Shown here: positions 25,047-34,303 of the stretch, piece by piece
Layout of the letters: each line of letters begins with the position of its first letter
Numbering within the stretch: the first letter of the stretch is position 1
Assembly: GCA_910588405.1 (NCBI GenBank)
Contig: CAJUPT010000002.1
Coordinates: forward strand, 132,112-196,111
Reading direction: 5' to 3'
Source of the DNA: an uncultured Lachnospiraceae bacterium
GTDB lineage: Bacteria > Bacillota > Clostridia > Lachnospirales > Lachnospiraceae
DNA: 64,000 nucleotides
Made by a program: the position numbers and the translations under genes
Notes under the pieces: model-generated
What the model was told of the DNA's origin: nothing
Seen by the model: only the letters and a program-made list of their open reading frames with translations
The model's database searches: none

Positions 25047-27227
25047 TCAGGGCCTGTCCGCTGCTGCTTCTCCTACGCCATTTGATACTGTCTTTTCATC
25101 CACAAGCTCCCGTGTTCTCTGCTTTTTCCTTCTTCTCCACTGCTCCGGCAGACCGGCCAGATCACAGCTTCCATCCACAGTCATCGCCGCCAGCAAAGGC
25201 GTAATATTCGTCAAATACCGGGTTCTCGTCTCCCACAGGAAGAAGAACAGCATAATGCCCAATACGATCAATCTGACAAACGATACGCTGTCTACCTCTC
25301 TGCTTCTTATCCCCTTCCAAATAGAAAGAAGCACAAATAGAAGCATGACGATATGAAAGCCTGTCGTCCATCTCTCCAAATCCGTAAAATGAACGCCGTC
25401 CCACAGAACATAGTCATGCAGCCAGGACTCATATAATGGATCACGTTTTAATTTCTCATAGGTAAAATACAGACCGTCTCCCCATGTGACCCTCGCACCT
25501 TTATTTACAAAATGCTTGAGCACTCCGACCAGTCCCTTTTCCCTGATCCGGTTTTGCAGCATATGAGTACAGACCTGGGTTCTCTCTGCAATGGTGTCCG
25601 TATTCGCTGCCAGCACATCATCGATTCCCTGCCAGTTCCCAATACCTCCCATCCCCATCATCAAAGACTGCACAACCGGGAACTCATATTGCTCTTGCGC
25701 GTCATAATTAATCACATGGCTGGCGGGAATCGACACTGTCCATATCAGAAAAGCAGCAAGAAATCCAGTTAAAAAGCATCCCAGACAAATCATTTTCCTT
25801 TTATCAAAAGTAAAACGTTTTGTTTTCTGAGCCGCCTGCCGCAGCAGCATATGGAGCACAATAGCGATTACGAACACCAGCAGGCTTCCTTTTAACAAAC
25901 TGCCTGTCAAACAGAGCACGCCCAACGCCCCATAGCCAATCCAGGCTTTTTTCCCATCCGCTTCCCTTTGTCCGGCCCACTCATACAGCCATAAAATCCC
26001 TGCCACAAAAGGCAGCGACAGCGTATCTGTATAAAAAATCGGCACATACAGATAAAAAGGCGACAGAAAAAAACAAATGACAGCGCCATAAAATGCTTTC
26101 ACAGGATTCCAAACCTTACGCATCCACAGGAAAATCAAAACGACAGCCAGATCGATCATCATGACATTGATCCAGATCCCGGTAAAAATCGAAACAGGCT
26201 GGAACAGCATAATTACCTTAAACATCGCGGCCAGATAAATAACGGCAAACAGATTATTTCTCCATTGCAGAAAGCAGTTATTCAAATTCACCAGATGCCC
26301 GTTCTCCGCCACCTCCAAAGCCCCGTAAAATACATTTCCAAAATCCCAGCCCGGTTCCACCGCAAGCTGCCGTCCCATATAAATCTGAACTTGAAGCATG
26401 ATAAACAAACCGACGGCAAACAGCAGATCCCACACTGTCAATTTGAGAAATTTAACAGAAATGATTGGCGCAGGCTCTTTCACCTTCCGGCACACCCAGC
26501 CCAGCAGCAGATGCGCAGCCAAAAACGGCAGCATCGCCGTCAGGATTCTCCCCGGCGCATCCCCCAGCCGCAGCTTTATGACATAGACCAAAATGCAGAT
26601 AAAAAACGCAAAAAAGCCAATATGATACAGCTTCTGGAAGATCACTGCGCCGCTAAGACGCCTGCTTCTGAAATAACAGGCCAGCAGCAAAATCGACAGA
26701 CATAAAGCAAACAGCGCCAAGACATCGGCCCTGCTCTCCCATAAAGACCATTTACTGGGTACATGGTAATTCCATATCACCCGATGCCATTCGGGGCTGT
26801 AAAGGTTCAGCTCCTCCACCGTGTCCCCCACCTGAATCGTGATCGGCCCTGCCGAAGAACAGCTCACCAGGCTCATGGTAATATACTGACAATTTGTCAC
26901 TGGAATCACCAGCGAGGTCTCCTTCTCGGTCCTGTCGCAGCCTATGCCGTATCCGCCCGCATGCCACCCTTCTGTTTCCGGAATCATCTCATGGTCGATT
27001 CCCTGGATACACTTGATCTCCAGATTCGTACCCGGTTCCTCCTCCATGCTGTTTTCATCCTGTATCCCATGATTGGTGATAATGAGATCCAGATCCTGTC
27101 CGTTCCTTGTATAAAACAGCGAACGCAGCACTGTAGACGCCAGCAATATCGTCAATACCGCAGCGCCAACTATGCAGCATAAAACCGTTTTCAGAGAAAA
27201 TCTTTCTAATTTTCCATTCTTTGTCAT
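25047..27227 (-). CDS. Multi-spanning membrane protein, GT-C glycosyltransferase-like
   Basis: This 726-aa protein has an N-terminal membrane segment (about 13-35) and an extracytoplasmic domain of about 130 residues. At least ten further hydrophobic segments lie between 170 and 690. The layout, with WDFGNVFYGALEVAENGHL in an external loop and many aromatic residues, recalls the ArnT/PMT (GT39-like) lipid-linked sugar transferases, but I cannot place the catalytic Asp-Asp/Glu motif with certainty. The C-terminus is cytoplasmic and basic (QWRRRKKQRTREL). A GGAGGT ribosome binding site precedes ATG 27227. It may modify cell-envelope glycans. Confidence 0.65.
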   Translation of the reverse strand: MTKNGKLERFSLKTVLCCIVGAAVLTILLASTVLRSLFYTRNGQDLDLIITNHGIQDENSMEEEPGTNLEIKCIQGIDHEMIPETEGWHAGGYGIGCDRTEKETSLVIPVTNCQYITMSLVSCSSAGPITIQVGDTVEELNLYSPEWHRVIWNYHVPSKWSLWESRADVLALFALCLSILLLACYFRSRRLSGAVIFQKLYHIGFFAFFICILVYVIKLRLGDAPGRILTAMLPFLAAHLLLGWVCRKVKEPAPIISVKFLKLTVWDLLFAVGLFIMLQVQIYMGRQLAVEPGWDFGNVFYGALEVAENGHLVNLNNCFLQWRNNLFAVIYLAAMFKVIMLFQPVSIFTGIWINVMMIDLAVVLIFLWMRKVWNPVKAFYGAVICFFLSPFYLYVPIFYTDTLSLPFVAGILWLYEWAGQREADGKKAWIGYGALGVLCLTGSLLKGSLLVFVIAIVLHMLLRQAAQKTKRFTFDKRKMICLGCFLTGFLAAFLIWTVSIPASHVINYDAQEQYEFPVVQSLMMGMGGIGNWQGIDDVLAANTDTIAERTQVCTHMLQNRIREKGLVGVLKHFVNKGARVTWGDGLYFTYEKLKRDPLYESWLHDYVLWDGVHFTDLERWTTGFHIVMLLFVLLSIWKGIRSREVDSVSFVRLIVLGIMLFFFLWETRTRYLTNITPLLAAMTVDGSCDLAGLPEQWRRRKKQRTRELVDEKTVSNGVGEAAADRP

Positions 27228-27355
27228 TGTGTGCTACCTCCAGAATCAAAGCCATAGGCAAGGCAAAGTAACCTAATCCTGTCTTTTCCCACCCGCAGCC
27301 AGATTTTATGCCGCCGCTGCCCCTGTATACCGCGCTGCGGATGTCTTTGCCCTTT

Positions 27356-27841
27356 TCACAGCCGAAGTTCAATGACCCTTCCCGTACTCTGGTATTGCCG
27401 ATAAATGACGTCCGACGCGTCCATCATGCGCTTGGAAGCTTTCACCGCAGGCGTATCCGCATATTTATCACAATCATAGATCACCTCTCTGATCCCCGAC
27501 TGAATAATCGCCTTAGCGCATTCATTACAGGGAAACATCGTCACATACACTTTGCTTCCCTCCAAACTCCCGCCCCGATAATTTAAGATAGCGTTCAGCT
27601 CCGCATGGGTGACATAAAAATATTTGCTGTCATAAGGTTCTCCTTCCCGGTTCCAGGGAAATTCGTCGTCAGAACAGCCTACCGGAAATCCATTGTAGCC
27701 GATGGACAAAATCTTATTGTCCCCGCTGACGATACAGGCCCCCACCTGGCTGTTTGGGTCCTTAGACCGGAACCCTGCCAGCTGCGCCACCCCCATAAAA
27801 TACTCATCCCAACTGATATAATCCTGACGTTTTTGTGTCAT
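27356..27841 (-). CDS. Deoxycytidylate deaminase family protein (ComEB-like)
   Basis: This 161-aa zinc enzyme should convert dCMP to dUMP for dTTP synthesis. The zinc and proton-shuttle residues are in THAELNAI and PCNECAKAII, the standard HxE...PCxxC of cytidine/deoxycytidylate deaminases. The segment NSQVGACIVSGDNKILSIGYNGFP is the usual N-terminal signature. It is cytoplasmic. I chose ATG 27841 after GGAGGG over a frame 13 codons longer. It stands alone between the membrane glycosyltransferase-like gene and the DUF4153 operon, so no partner is suggested by context. Confidence 0.92.
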   Translation of the reverse strand: MTQKRQDYISWDEYFMGVAQLAGFRSKDPNSQVGACIVSGDNKILSIGYNGFPVGCSDDEFPWNREGEPYDSKYFYVTHAELNAILNYRGGSLEGSKVYVTMFPCNECAKAIIQSGIREVIYDCDKYADTPAVKASKRMMDASDVIYRQYQSTGRVIELRL

Positions 27842-28027
27842 AAAATGTCCCTCCACTATTGTTTGCGGCTCCCCTTTCAAAGTTTGTTCAGCGCTGTCTT
27901 ATGCCATTTCGGGTGGTCGAACCTTGTCCATCAAAGAATAACATATGGGCTATTCTAGCACACATTTCGTTAAATGAACAGTATTCGAAACGCCAAATTT
28001 CAAGCAAAATTCACAGGAAATCACCAA

Positions 28028-28058
28028 AGGCAGTCAGAAAATATCTATTCCGACTGCC
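28028..28058 (-). terminator. Hairpin after the DUF4153 operon
   Basis: AGGCAGTC and GACTGCCT form a perfect 8-bp stem (28028-28058) about 100 bases after the DUF4153 stop. On the minus strand it is followed by TTTGGTG, a weak tail. Confidence 0.5.
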
Positions 28059-28157
28059 TCACTGAAAACTGTTTTACGATACTGCACATCTGAAAACCTG
28101 CAGTTCAGTATCATATATTTTCGAATCAATCCGTGCCATTTCAGGCGCTGATTCCAT

Positions 28158-29924
28158 TCACTGATTCCACTCATACTCACTGGACAGCCCTTCCGGACTC
28201 TCCGTCACGCTGATTTCTTTATACAGCATACAATCATTCATCAGCCCGCTGTCCAGATAATTGATAATCCACTCCTGTCCGGAATATCCCTCAAACTCAT
28301 ACACCCTGTCATCCTCGTCCTCCTCCATGTACCCCAGATAATCCCCCCTGCACCTGGGGTCGATGGCACAGAAGGGCACATATTCCCTGCCCTCATACAG
28401 AATGCTCATATAATCTCCGCCCGATACCTTCTGACATTCCACCGCCCGGCCTGCCTGAAAGGAAGTGTTGTAGGCGGTCATCCAGGCCGGCATGTCGCTG
28501 TAAGCCAGCGCAAGAAATGAGACTGCCCCGATCATCACCGCAACGCGCAATCCGTTAAACTTTTTCCACAGCTCCGCCATCAGAAGCCCAAAGGTGATGA
28601 ACAGAATCCCCATAAACCAGCAAGTGAACACCCGCTTAAAGGTCAGCCCATAAGTGCTGATATACAGGCCCATCCTGGAAAATGCCAGACAAATAAACGC
28701 CAGCGTCTGAACGCCGAGAAGCGACAGCGTAATCTTCATCAGCCGTGCCGCCCGGGGCGAGTACCATTTCACCAGAGAAAACATCAGAAAATTAATCGCA
28801 GCGATCCAGCAAAGCTCAAAAAAGCCGTCTCTGGCATAGGTGCTGGTCCACAGCGTCCCCGCTTCGATCTGCTCCATGGCTCCGGATATCCCCGCCACCT
28901 TTACGGCAAAAAACAGGCAATATACCGCCACAAACACCATCAGAAAGCTGACCATCACCACCTGGGAAAACGCGGTCCGCTTCTTTTGGGTCACATCAGG
29001 ACCGTTAAACATTCCGAAAAACATACCGAAAAGATACATGGCTATGAGCAGCGTCATCGTCAGGTCCGCCCAGGGGCGGAAGCTGAAACCGCCGGCAAAA
29101 CTGTCCAGAATATTAAAAATCACACGGGCAAAGCCCCTGTCGGCGCTGACCAGCAGCGGCAGTACGATACAGAGCACCGGCAGGCTTAAGCCAACGCCCA
29201 GTAATATCTGGCTGAATTTTTTAGAATTTTCTCTTTTGCTGCGTACCAGACATTGCCCCAGATTTCCCGCTGTGGAAAGCAGCTTTCCATAATTCGAAAA
29301 AGGAATCGAAAACAGCCCACGGCCCAGGTCGCTGATCGCCCATTCATCCAGCGCGTTACCCCTGCGCTTGCCGGCCAGTACTGCCAGCCAGTATACCGCC
29401 GCGCCATGGAGAAAGAAGACTACATAAAAACCAATGGGCTGCACGCTGTTTATGAAAATCAAAATCCACAGCGCCGCAGCTGTCGTCAGTAGCAGATAAA
29501 GCCAGCTTTCCTTTCCCGGTTTTCTTCCTTTTTTATTTCCGTAGTACAGCGCCGCGATGATAAACAGCAGCGTGAATATACTCATCAATATTCCATAATT
29601 GACCTTCACGCCCTGCTCCATCAGTTTTTCCAGCCAGGGGGCGGGAATCATGCAGTTATAATAGACATAAGCCGCCAGGAACAAAAGCGCCGCCAGCAGC
29701 CATTCCGTTTTCTGAGGGACGGCGGGAACGGAAGGTTTGGGCACAGCTTTCCCGGTTTCTTCGTTCTCCTCATTTTCTGTTTCATGACTTTCTGTTTCAT
29801 GATTTTCCACTTCATGGATTTCTGTTCCACAATTTTCTGTTTCACAGTTTTCCGTCTCCGTATTTCCCACTTTCTCTGTGCCTTCTCCCACAGTTTCCGC
29901 CTCAAAAATTTCCTTTTCTTCCAA
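28158..29924 (-). CDS. DUF4153 family membrane protein
   Basis: This 588-aa protein has about ten membrane segments between 75 and 470 and a C-terminal globular part. Its composition and the WYSPRAARLMK and GILFITFGLLMAELWKK segments fit DUF4153, found in Firmicutes next to small HTH regulators. Residues 16-58 are a low-complexity run of short units (TEN, VEN, HETES) of Glu, Thr, Asn and His. The start is TTG at 29924, with GGAGGG eight bases upstream. It is the last gene of a three-gene operon with the HTH protein and DUF2975. Function is unknown; a role in envelope stress sensing is only a guess. Confidence 0.8.
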   Translation of the reverse strand: MEEKEIFEAETVGEGTEKVGNTETENCETENCGTEIHEVENHETESHETENEENEETGKAVPKPSVPAVPQKTEWLLAALLFLAAYVYYNCMIPAPWLEKLMEQGVKVNYGILMSIFTLLFIIAALYYGNKKGRKPGKESWLYLLLTTAAALWILIFINSVQPIGFYVVFFLHGAAVYWLAVLAGKRRGNALDEWAISDLGRGLFSIPFSNYGKLLSTAGNLGQCLVRSKRENSKKFSQILLGVGLSLPVLCIVLPLLVSADRGFARVIFNILDSFAGGFSFRPWADLTMTLLIAMYLFGMFFGMFNGPDVTQKKRTAFSQVVMVSFLMVFVAVYCLFFAVKVAGISGAMEQIEAGTLWTSTYARDGFFELCWIAAINFLMFSLVKWYSPRAARLMKITLSLLGVQTLAFICLAFSRMGLYISTYGLTFKRVFTCWFMGILFITFGLLMAELWKKFNGLRVAVMIGAVSFLALAYSDMPAWMTAYNTSFQAGRAVECQKVSGGDYMSILYEGREYVPFCAIDPRCRGDYLGYMEEDEDDRVYEFEGYSGQEWIINYLDSGLMNDCMLYKEISVTESPEGLSSEYEWNQ

Positions 29925-29970
29925 TCCTCCATCCCTCCTTGTGTACTAAACCTATATCCAATCTTCCACC

Positions 29971-30174
29971 TTATTTCATGTATTCCAGAATATCCCCCGG
30001 CTGGCAATCAAGCTCCCGGCAGATGGCCTCCAGCGTGGAGAACCGCACCGCCTTCGCCTTATTGGTTTTCAGGACGGAAAGATTGGCCTGGGTAATGCCT
30101 ACCCGATCCGCCAGTTCACCGGATGATATTTTCCGCTTCGCCATCATCACATCCAGGTTTACAACAATCGGCAT
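29971..30174 (-). CDS. Small Cro/CI-type HTH regulator (YozG-like)
   Basis: This 67-aa protein is almost entirely one helix-turn-helix domain (about 5-62): KISSGELADRVGITQANLSVLK is the helix pair and RFSTLEAICRELDCQPGDILEY is the typical C-terminal part. It is like the YozG family that accompanies DUF2975 membrane proteins. I chose ATG 30174, which has GGGAG at the right distance; an ATG 7 codons upstream (30195) is less well placed. It lies between DUF2975 and DUF4153 on the same strand and probably regulates this operon. Confidence 0.9.
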   Translation of the reverse strand: MPIVVNLDVMMAKRKISSGELADRVGITQANLSVLKTNKAKAVRFSTLEAICRELDCQPGDILEYMK

Positions 30175-30261
30175 TGCTTCTGCTCCCTTCTTCATGTGAA
30201 AATTCAAAACCCCTTTTCTTTATCACGTCCCCATAAACCGGACAGAACGCTAAGCCTGCGG

Positions 30262-30717
30262 TCAAATCGTAAAATCATTTTCCTCTTTAATCTCCTTCGC
30301 CCGCTCAAATACATTTTTAATGACCCGGATCAGAAGCCCCATAAAAGCCATACAGCAGGCAATCACCATCCACATCACATAATACCAGGCGGAAACAAAG
30401 GTAATGGCCGCCACCGCAAAGCACATCCAGGAAATCAGGCGCAGGCAGCTAATATTCTCTTTGACAAAGATCTGCTCCCTGGCAATATTGCAGAGCAGCC
30501 GCCACAGCTTCCATAAAATCACGCCTATGGGCGCCGCGCAAAGATAGATCGTAGCCATCATAAAACGTTCATGAACCTCCGGAAGCTGCGCCGTCCGCAG
30601 CGTCTCATACTCCTTCACAACTACAGGGCAGGCAAGCACTACCGCCACATAAGCCGCCACAAACAACAACACACATATTTTGGACAAAAAAACTGACCGG
30701 CCTGGCGTCCACTTCAT
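30262..30717 (-). CDS. DUF2975 family membrane protein
   Basis: This 151-aa protein has four membrane segments (about 10-30, 50-70, 92-112, 116-138) and a short acidic C-terminal tail (KEIKEENDFTI). DUF2975 proteins of Firmicutes are encoded with YozG-type regulators, exactly as here. Their function is unknown. It is the first gene of the operon, with AGGAGG ahead of ATG 30717 and a good sigma-A promoter 35 bases upstream. Confidence 0.85.
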   Translation of the reverse strand: MKWTPGRSVFLSKICVLLFVAAYVAVVLACPVVVKEYETLRTAQLPEVHERFMMATIYLCAAPIGVILWKLWRLLCNIAREQIFVKENISCLRLISWMCFAVAAITFVSAWYYVMWMVIACCMAFMGLLIRVIKNVFERAKEIKEENDFTI

Positions 30718-30751
30718 AACCTTAAAACCTCCTCATCTGGATTTATATGGG

Positions 30752-30780
30752 ATTATAGCATATCAAATTTTGAAATTCAA
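30752..30780 (-). promoter_or_regulatory. Sigma-A promoter of the DUF2975 operon
   Basis: On the minus strand TTGAAT (30775-30780) and TATAAT (30752-30757) are 17 bases apart, close to consensus. Transcription would start near 30745, giving a leader of under 30 bases. Confidence 0.75.
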
Positions 30781-30869
30781 TAATTTTTTATTGTTTTTCA
30801 ATAAAAATATATTGATAAAAAGAACCAGTGGCATTTTCTGGCACAATGTGCTAAAATAATACCTGGCTT

Positions 30870-31000
30870 TATGACTGCGTCGTATCGCAGTGTAATATAT
30901 CACGGAACCTTGAAAGCCTCGCCGCACCTGAGTTTTCGCACGGATCGCGGAAACTCATTCGCAAAAACAAAGGCTGAAAGTTTTCGGGAATACATCTTAA
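30870..31000 (+). promoter_or_regulatory. Structured 5' leader of the DUF554 gene
   Basis: The 150 bases before DUF554 can fold into ACTGCG/CGCAGT (about 30871-30890) and an AAGCCT/AGGCT outer pairing that encloses GAGTTT/AAACTC. The arrangement looks like an RNA leader, but I do not recognise a riboswitch class and see no terminator with a T-tract. Confidence 0.35.
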
Positions 31001-31024
31001 TTGATAAAGGAGTTTGATTTAAAA

Positions 31025-31741
31025 ATGGCCGGACTTGGAACACTGATCAACACGGTTGCGATTATCGCCGGCGGGCTGGCCGGTATTTTGCTGAAAAATA
31101 TATTTCCGGAAAGGATGCAGGACACCGTAACAAAAGCTACCGGCCTCTGCGTGGTTTTTATCGGCATCGGCGGCGCCATGGAAAAAATGCTGGCCATATC
31201 AGGACAGTCGCTGGAAAGCGGGCAGAGCATGATGATTATCTTAAGTTTTGTATTCGGCTCCTTAATCGGGGAATTTTTAAATATTGAAATGCGGATCGAG
31301 CAGTTTGGCTCCTGGCTGAAACGAAAAACCGGAAATGAAAGCGACGCCGGGTTTCTGGATGCCTTTGTCACTTCTTCCTTTACCGTGTGTATCGGCGCCA
31401 TGGCGGTGGTGGGCGCTATCCAGGACGGCCTGACGGGAGATTATACCCTGCTTCTGGCGAAAGCCATCCTGGATTTTATCATTATCCTGATTATGGCCTC
31501 CTCCATGGGAAAAGGCTGTATTTTTTCCGCCATACCGGTAGCGCTGTTCCAGGGCTCCGTCACCATACTGGCCCGGTTTATTCAGCCTCTTCTGACGGCC
31601 CGGGCCATCGACTGCCTTTCCCTGACCGGCTCTGTTTTGATTTTCTGCGTGGGTATTAATCTGATTTGGAAAAACACCTTTAAGGTGGCAAATATGCTGC
31701 CGACGATTATTGTTGCGGCGGCGCTGTCTTTCTTTATATAA
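31025..31741 (+). CDS. DUF554 family membrane protein (YdfK-like)
   Basis: This 238-aa integral membrane protein has about seven hydrophobic segments. The N-terminal GTLINTVAIIAGGLAGILL, the FVTSSFTVCIGAMAVVGAIQDG motif and the C-terminal INLIWKNTFKVANMLPTIIVAA are the family signatures. The DUF554 role is not established; it is proposed to be a transporter. I chose ATG 31025, preceded by AAAGGAG, over a frame eight codons longer. It stands alone on the plus strand with a 280-base, probably structured leader. Confidence 0.9.
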   Translation: MAGLGTLINTVAIIAGGLAGILLKNIFPERMQDTVTKATGLCVVFIGIGGAMEKMLAISGQSLESGQSMMIILSFVFGSLIGEFLNIEMRIEQFGSWLKRKTGNESDAGFLDAFVTSSFTVCIGAMAVVGAIQDGLTGDYTLLLAKAILDFIIILIMASSMGKGCIFSAIPVALFQGSVTILARFIQPLLTARAIDCLSLTGSVLIFCVGINLIWKNTFKVANMLPTIIVAAALSFFI

Positions 31742-31833
31742 AAATGTTCTCCAAAACAGTCGTGCCCTGTTCTCCAATTTTGCTGTTCCATGCACCCTTA
31801 ACGCTACTATTTTAATATTAAATTGATTTACGA

Positions 31834-32728
31834 TTACACCAATTGCATAACCTCGGCTTCAAGTTCTCGCAGTTCATCAAAGGACAATGACGGGACACAC
31901 TCCGCAATATCCTCAAGAGTCATTTTTCCTTTTTTTATCAGCCTTTCTGCTGTTTCCCTGTCTGCATCATGCCTTTCGCTTCTGATAAACGATTTCATGA
32001 TCTCTTCTTCATCAAATAAACTCATCATAATCGTTACAGCCTCCTTTTCTCTCTGCGCTAAATATTCCCCTAAAACATCCCTGTCCTTGCATATGCGGAT
32101 TGTTTCCGTAACCGCCTTTCTCGTCATTCCATGCAGCTTTGTCTGTTCGTTAAAAACCTTGCAGAAAATGATGTACTGGTTAATGATATCATCCGTATCG
32201 CTTTCATAGATCACTTTTGCTTTAACCTCAATATCTATATCCGCACCCTTGAAAAATTCCTCTGACAATAGCAACCTGTCAGGTTTTCTGCCCTTATTAC
32301 CTGTAAATATCACATACAGTTCGGGTTTGGGCATTCTGACCTTTTTACTTTTATAATAGTCCTGGCTGGTACGCTGGAAATACTCATGATAGCTTTGTGC
32401 CAGATACAGCAAAACTCTTACTAAAATATTCACTGTCCATGTAGATTGTGCCTCTACAAGTATCATCAGCTTTATTATTGACAATAAAACCCAGATCATT
32501 ATACAGATTATCGGTCAAAACATTTGTAATTGTCACATCCGTAAGAGAGTCCTCTGTCGCCGTAGAGTCCTCCGGGTGGAGCGTTTTATACAGTTTCAGT
32601 AAATAACTCTTGTTTTGAAAAAGGTCAAGGAATACACTATTTTTTGCGGTACGCTTTGCCATGACTTTCTCTGTCTGTTTTGTATCGCCTGACACCTTGC
32701 CATCTCGATTTCTAAATATCCGCAACAC
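31834..32728 (-). pseudogene. Frameshifted Rpn-type PD-(D/E)XK nuclease gene
   Basis: Two overlapping frames together spell one protein of the Rpn/PD-(D/E)XK transposase-like family. The upstream frame ends its similarity at DLGFIVNNK and the downstream frame resumes with LMILVEAQSTWTVNILVR, where E and Q are the active-site EAQ. One extra G near 32480 (AATAAAGCTG instead of AATAAACTG) explains the break. The C-terminal part is a helical tail with repeated acidic residues. Either the gene is dead or the base is a sequencing error. The family promotes recombination in E. coli. Confidence 0.8.
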
Positions 32729-32925
32729 AAGATACGATATATCCTGCTCCTGCTACACTTCAATTATACAAAAAAACGCTTTTCTTTACAATAAAATTCA
32801 CATTAAGTTTATTCTTTCCCCTACCCGATGAACGCGGCATCCGCCAGATGTAAGTGCAAGCACAAGTGAGCCCATTAGGGCGAGAGGGCGACCCAGGCCG
32901 CTCCCACCTGGCTCATTGCCTGCGC

Positions 32926-32958
32926 AAAAAGCCGGAAATCTGTTCTCAGACTCCCGGC
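32926..32958 (-). terminator. Rho-independent terminator of rpiB
   Basis: On the minus strand GCCGGGAGTCTG pairs with CAGATTTCCGGC, followed by TTTTT (32926-32930). It lies 54 bases after the rpiB stop. The bases between 32800 and 32920 hold no gene. Confidence 0.8.
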
Positions 32959-33011
32959 AATGAATTTTGCCCATACAATTGTTTTGCTGAAACTGCCGCC
33001 TGACATTTCTT

Positions 33012-33446
33012 TCAATCTGATTCTTCGATCTTAGATATCCTCCGGCTATGCCGTTCCTCCCCCGAAAAGGGCGTATTCAGAAACGTGTCCACAATCTTCA
33101 AAGCCAGCCCCGGACCCACCACCCGGCCGCCGAGAGCCAGGATATTCGCGTCATTATGCAGACGGGTGGCCTCCGCCGTAAAGCAGTCGGTGCAGACGGC
33201 AGCACGGATTCCTTTTACCTTATTCGCGGCAATCGAGATGCCGATTCCGGTGCCGCAGATCAAAATTCCTTTTTCGCACTCCCCATTCACAACCACATGG
33301 GCTACGATATGGGCATACTCCGGGTAATCCGCCGGCTCCGGACTAAAGCTGCCATAGTCCCGGTACGCGATTCCCTTCGATTCCAGATGGGAGATGATCT
33401 CCTGTTTCAATTCATATCCGCCATGGTCGCTGCCTAACGCTATCAT
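33012..33446 (-). CDS. rpiB: Ribose-5-phosphate isomerase B
   Basis: This 144-aa enzyme interconverts ribose-5-phosphate and ribulose-5-phosphate in the pentose phosphate pathway. The N-terminal GSDHGGYELK, the active-site cysteine in ICGTGIGISIAANK (about 65) and NDANILALGGRVVG are the RpiB/LacAB signatures. The length is typical. It is cytoplasmic. It is preceded by the phosphatase gene on the same strand with a 58-base gap, a pairing seen in other Firmicutes. A related allose-6-phosphate or galactose-6-phosphate isomerase activity cannot be excluded. Confidence 0.95.
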   Translation of the reverse strand: MIALGSDHGGYELKQEIISHLESKGIAYRDYGSFSPEPADYPEYAHIVAHVVVNGECEKGILICGTGIGISIAANKVKGIRAAVCTDCFTAEATRLHNDANILALGGRVVGPGLALKIVDTFLNTPFSGEERHSRRISKIEESD

Positions 33447-33504
33447 AATATTCTCCTCCTGCCGCCCGGCATCGCATATACCTGCCGGCTCTATGTTAGC
33501 TTTT

Positions 33505-34071
33505 TTATTCAGCCGGTATTATTAAATCATCCTCTTTTTCATTGGATCGTTCTCCGCCGCTTTCAATCTCACCGGTAAATTCTTCGTTTTCTTCCTTTGA
33601 CGGTTCCTCCGCAATCTCCTTCAAAAGCGCCTGCGCCACCATCTTCACCAGCAAATCCAGATGCTCGAAAAACATCCCATAGTCAGACAGGCTTCCGTGA
33701 GGCTCCTCCAGATCGCCGCTCTGCCCCACAAACCTTCTGACCGTTGTGATATCCGCCACCGTGCCGAATTGCTCCGCCACCGAAAGACACTCCGCTTCGG
33801 TCATGGCGATCACCAGCGTATCCTCTGTCAAATCCTCCGCAAGCAATGAGATGGAATGCTCATGGGTCGGCTCTAACTGACGGCTTTTCAAAATCGCCAC
33901 CGCCTTTGGATTCATCGGCTCCGGAAACAGGACGACCAGTCCCCTGGATACCACGGCCAGCTCCTGTCCGCCTTTCAGGGAATTTTTAAAGCCGTTCATG
34001 ATCGCTTCCGCCATCACGCTGCGGCAGGTATTATCCTCGCACACAAAAATAATCTTCTTATATTTCTTCAT
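33505..34071 (-). CDS. Low-molecular-weight protein tyrosine phosphatase family protein
   Basis: This 188-aa protein has the CX5R phosphate loop at 11-17 (CEDNTCR-S), the hallmark of the LMW-PTP/arsenate reductase fold. The usual Gly of the loop is Asp here. The later segment GDLEEPHGSLSDYG corresponds to the family's DPxG-x-S region, but the general-acid Asp-Pro is Glu-Glu-Pro. Both changes could alter activity. The C-terminal 35 residues are a highly acidic tail. I chose ATG 34071, downstream of GGGGGGAGG and a promoter, over a frame to 34173 that would overlap that promoter. Confidence 0.8.
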   Translation of the reverse strand: MKKYKKIIFVCEDNTCRSVMAEAIMNGFKNSLKGGQELAVVSRGLVVLFPEPMNPKAVAILKSRQLEPTHEHSISLLAEDLTEDTLVIAMTEAECLSVAEQFGTVADITTVRRFVGQSGDLEEPHGSLSDYGMFFEHLDLLVKMVAQALLKEIAEEPSKEENEEFTGEIESGGERSNEKEDDLIIPAE

Positions 34072-34096
34072 GGACCGTAAAATCCTCCCCCCTGTA

Positions 34097-34125
34097 ACAG
34101 TATCATTATCCCATACCGTTGTCAA
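34097..34125 (-). promoter_or_regulatory. Sigma-A promoter of the phosphatase-rpiB unit
   Basis: On the minus strand a consensus TTGACA (34120-34125) and TACTGT (34097-34102) are 17 bases apart. Transcription would start near 34090, about 20 bases before the phosphatase ATG. This supports the shorter start chosen for that gene. Confidence 0.7.
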
Positions 34126-34303
34126 CGAAAAATAGACAGAATCTTCTTCATTCTTATGAATCTCGCCGCACAATTTATCCCATTGGCTATATCCGCAAAT
34201 ATTTTTTCATAATTTTTCTTTTTTCCACACATACTACAGGATAACTTAAAACGGACGAAGCCCAAATCGTTCGGAACTTTGCACAGGAAGGACAATCATA
34301 CTG

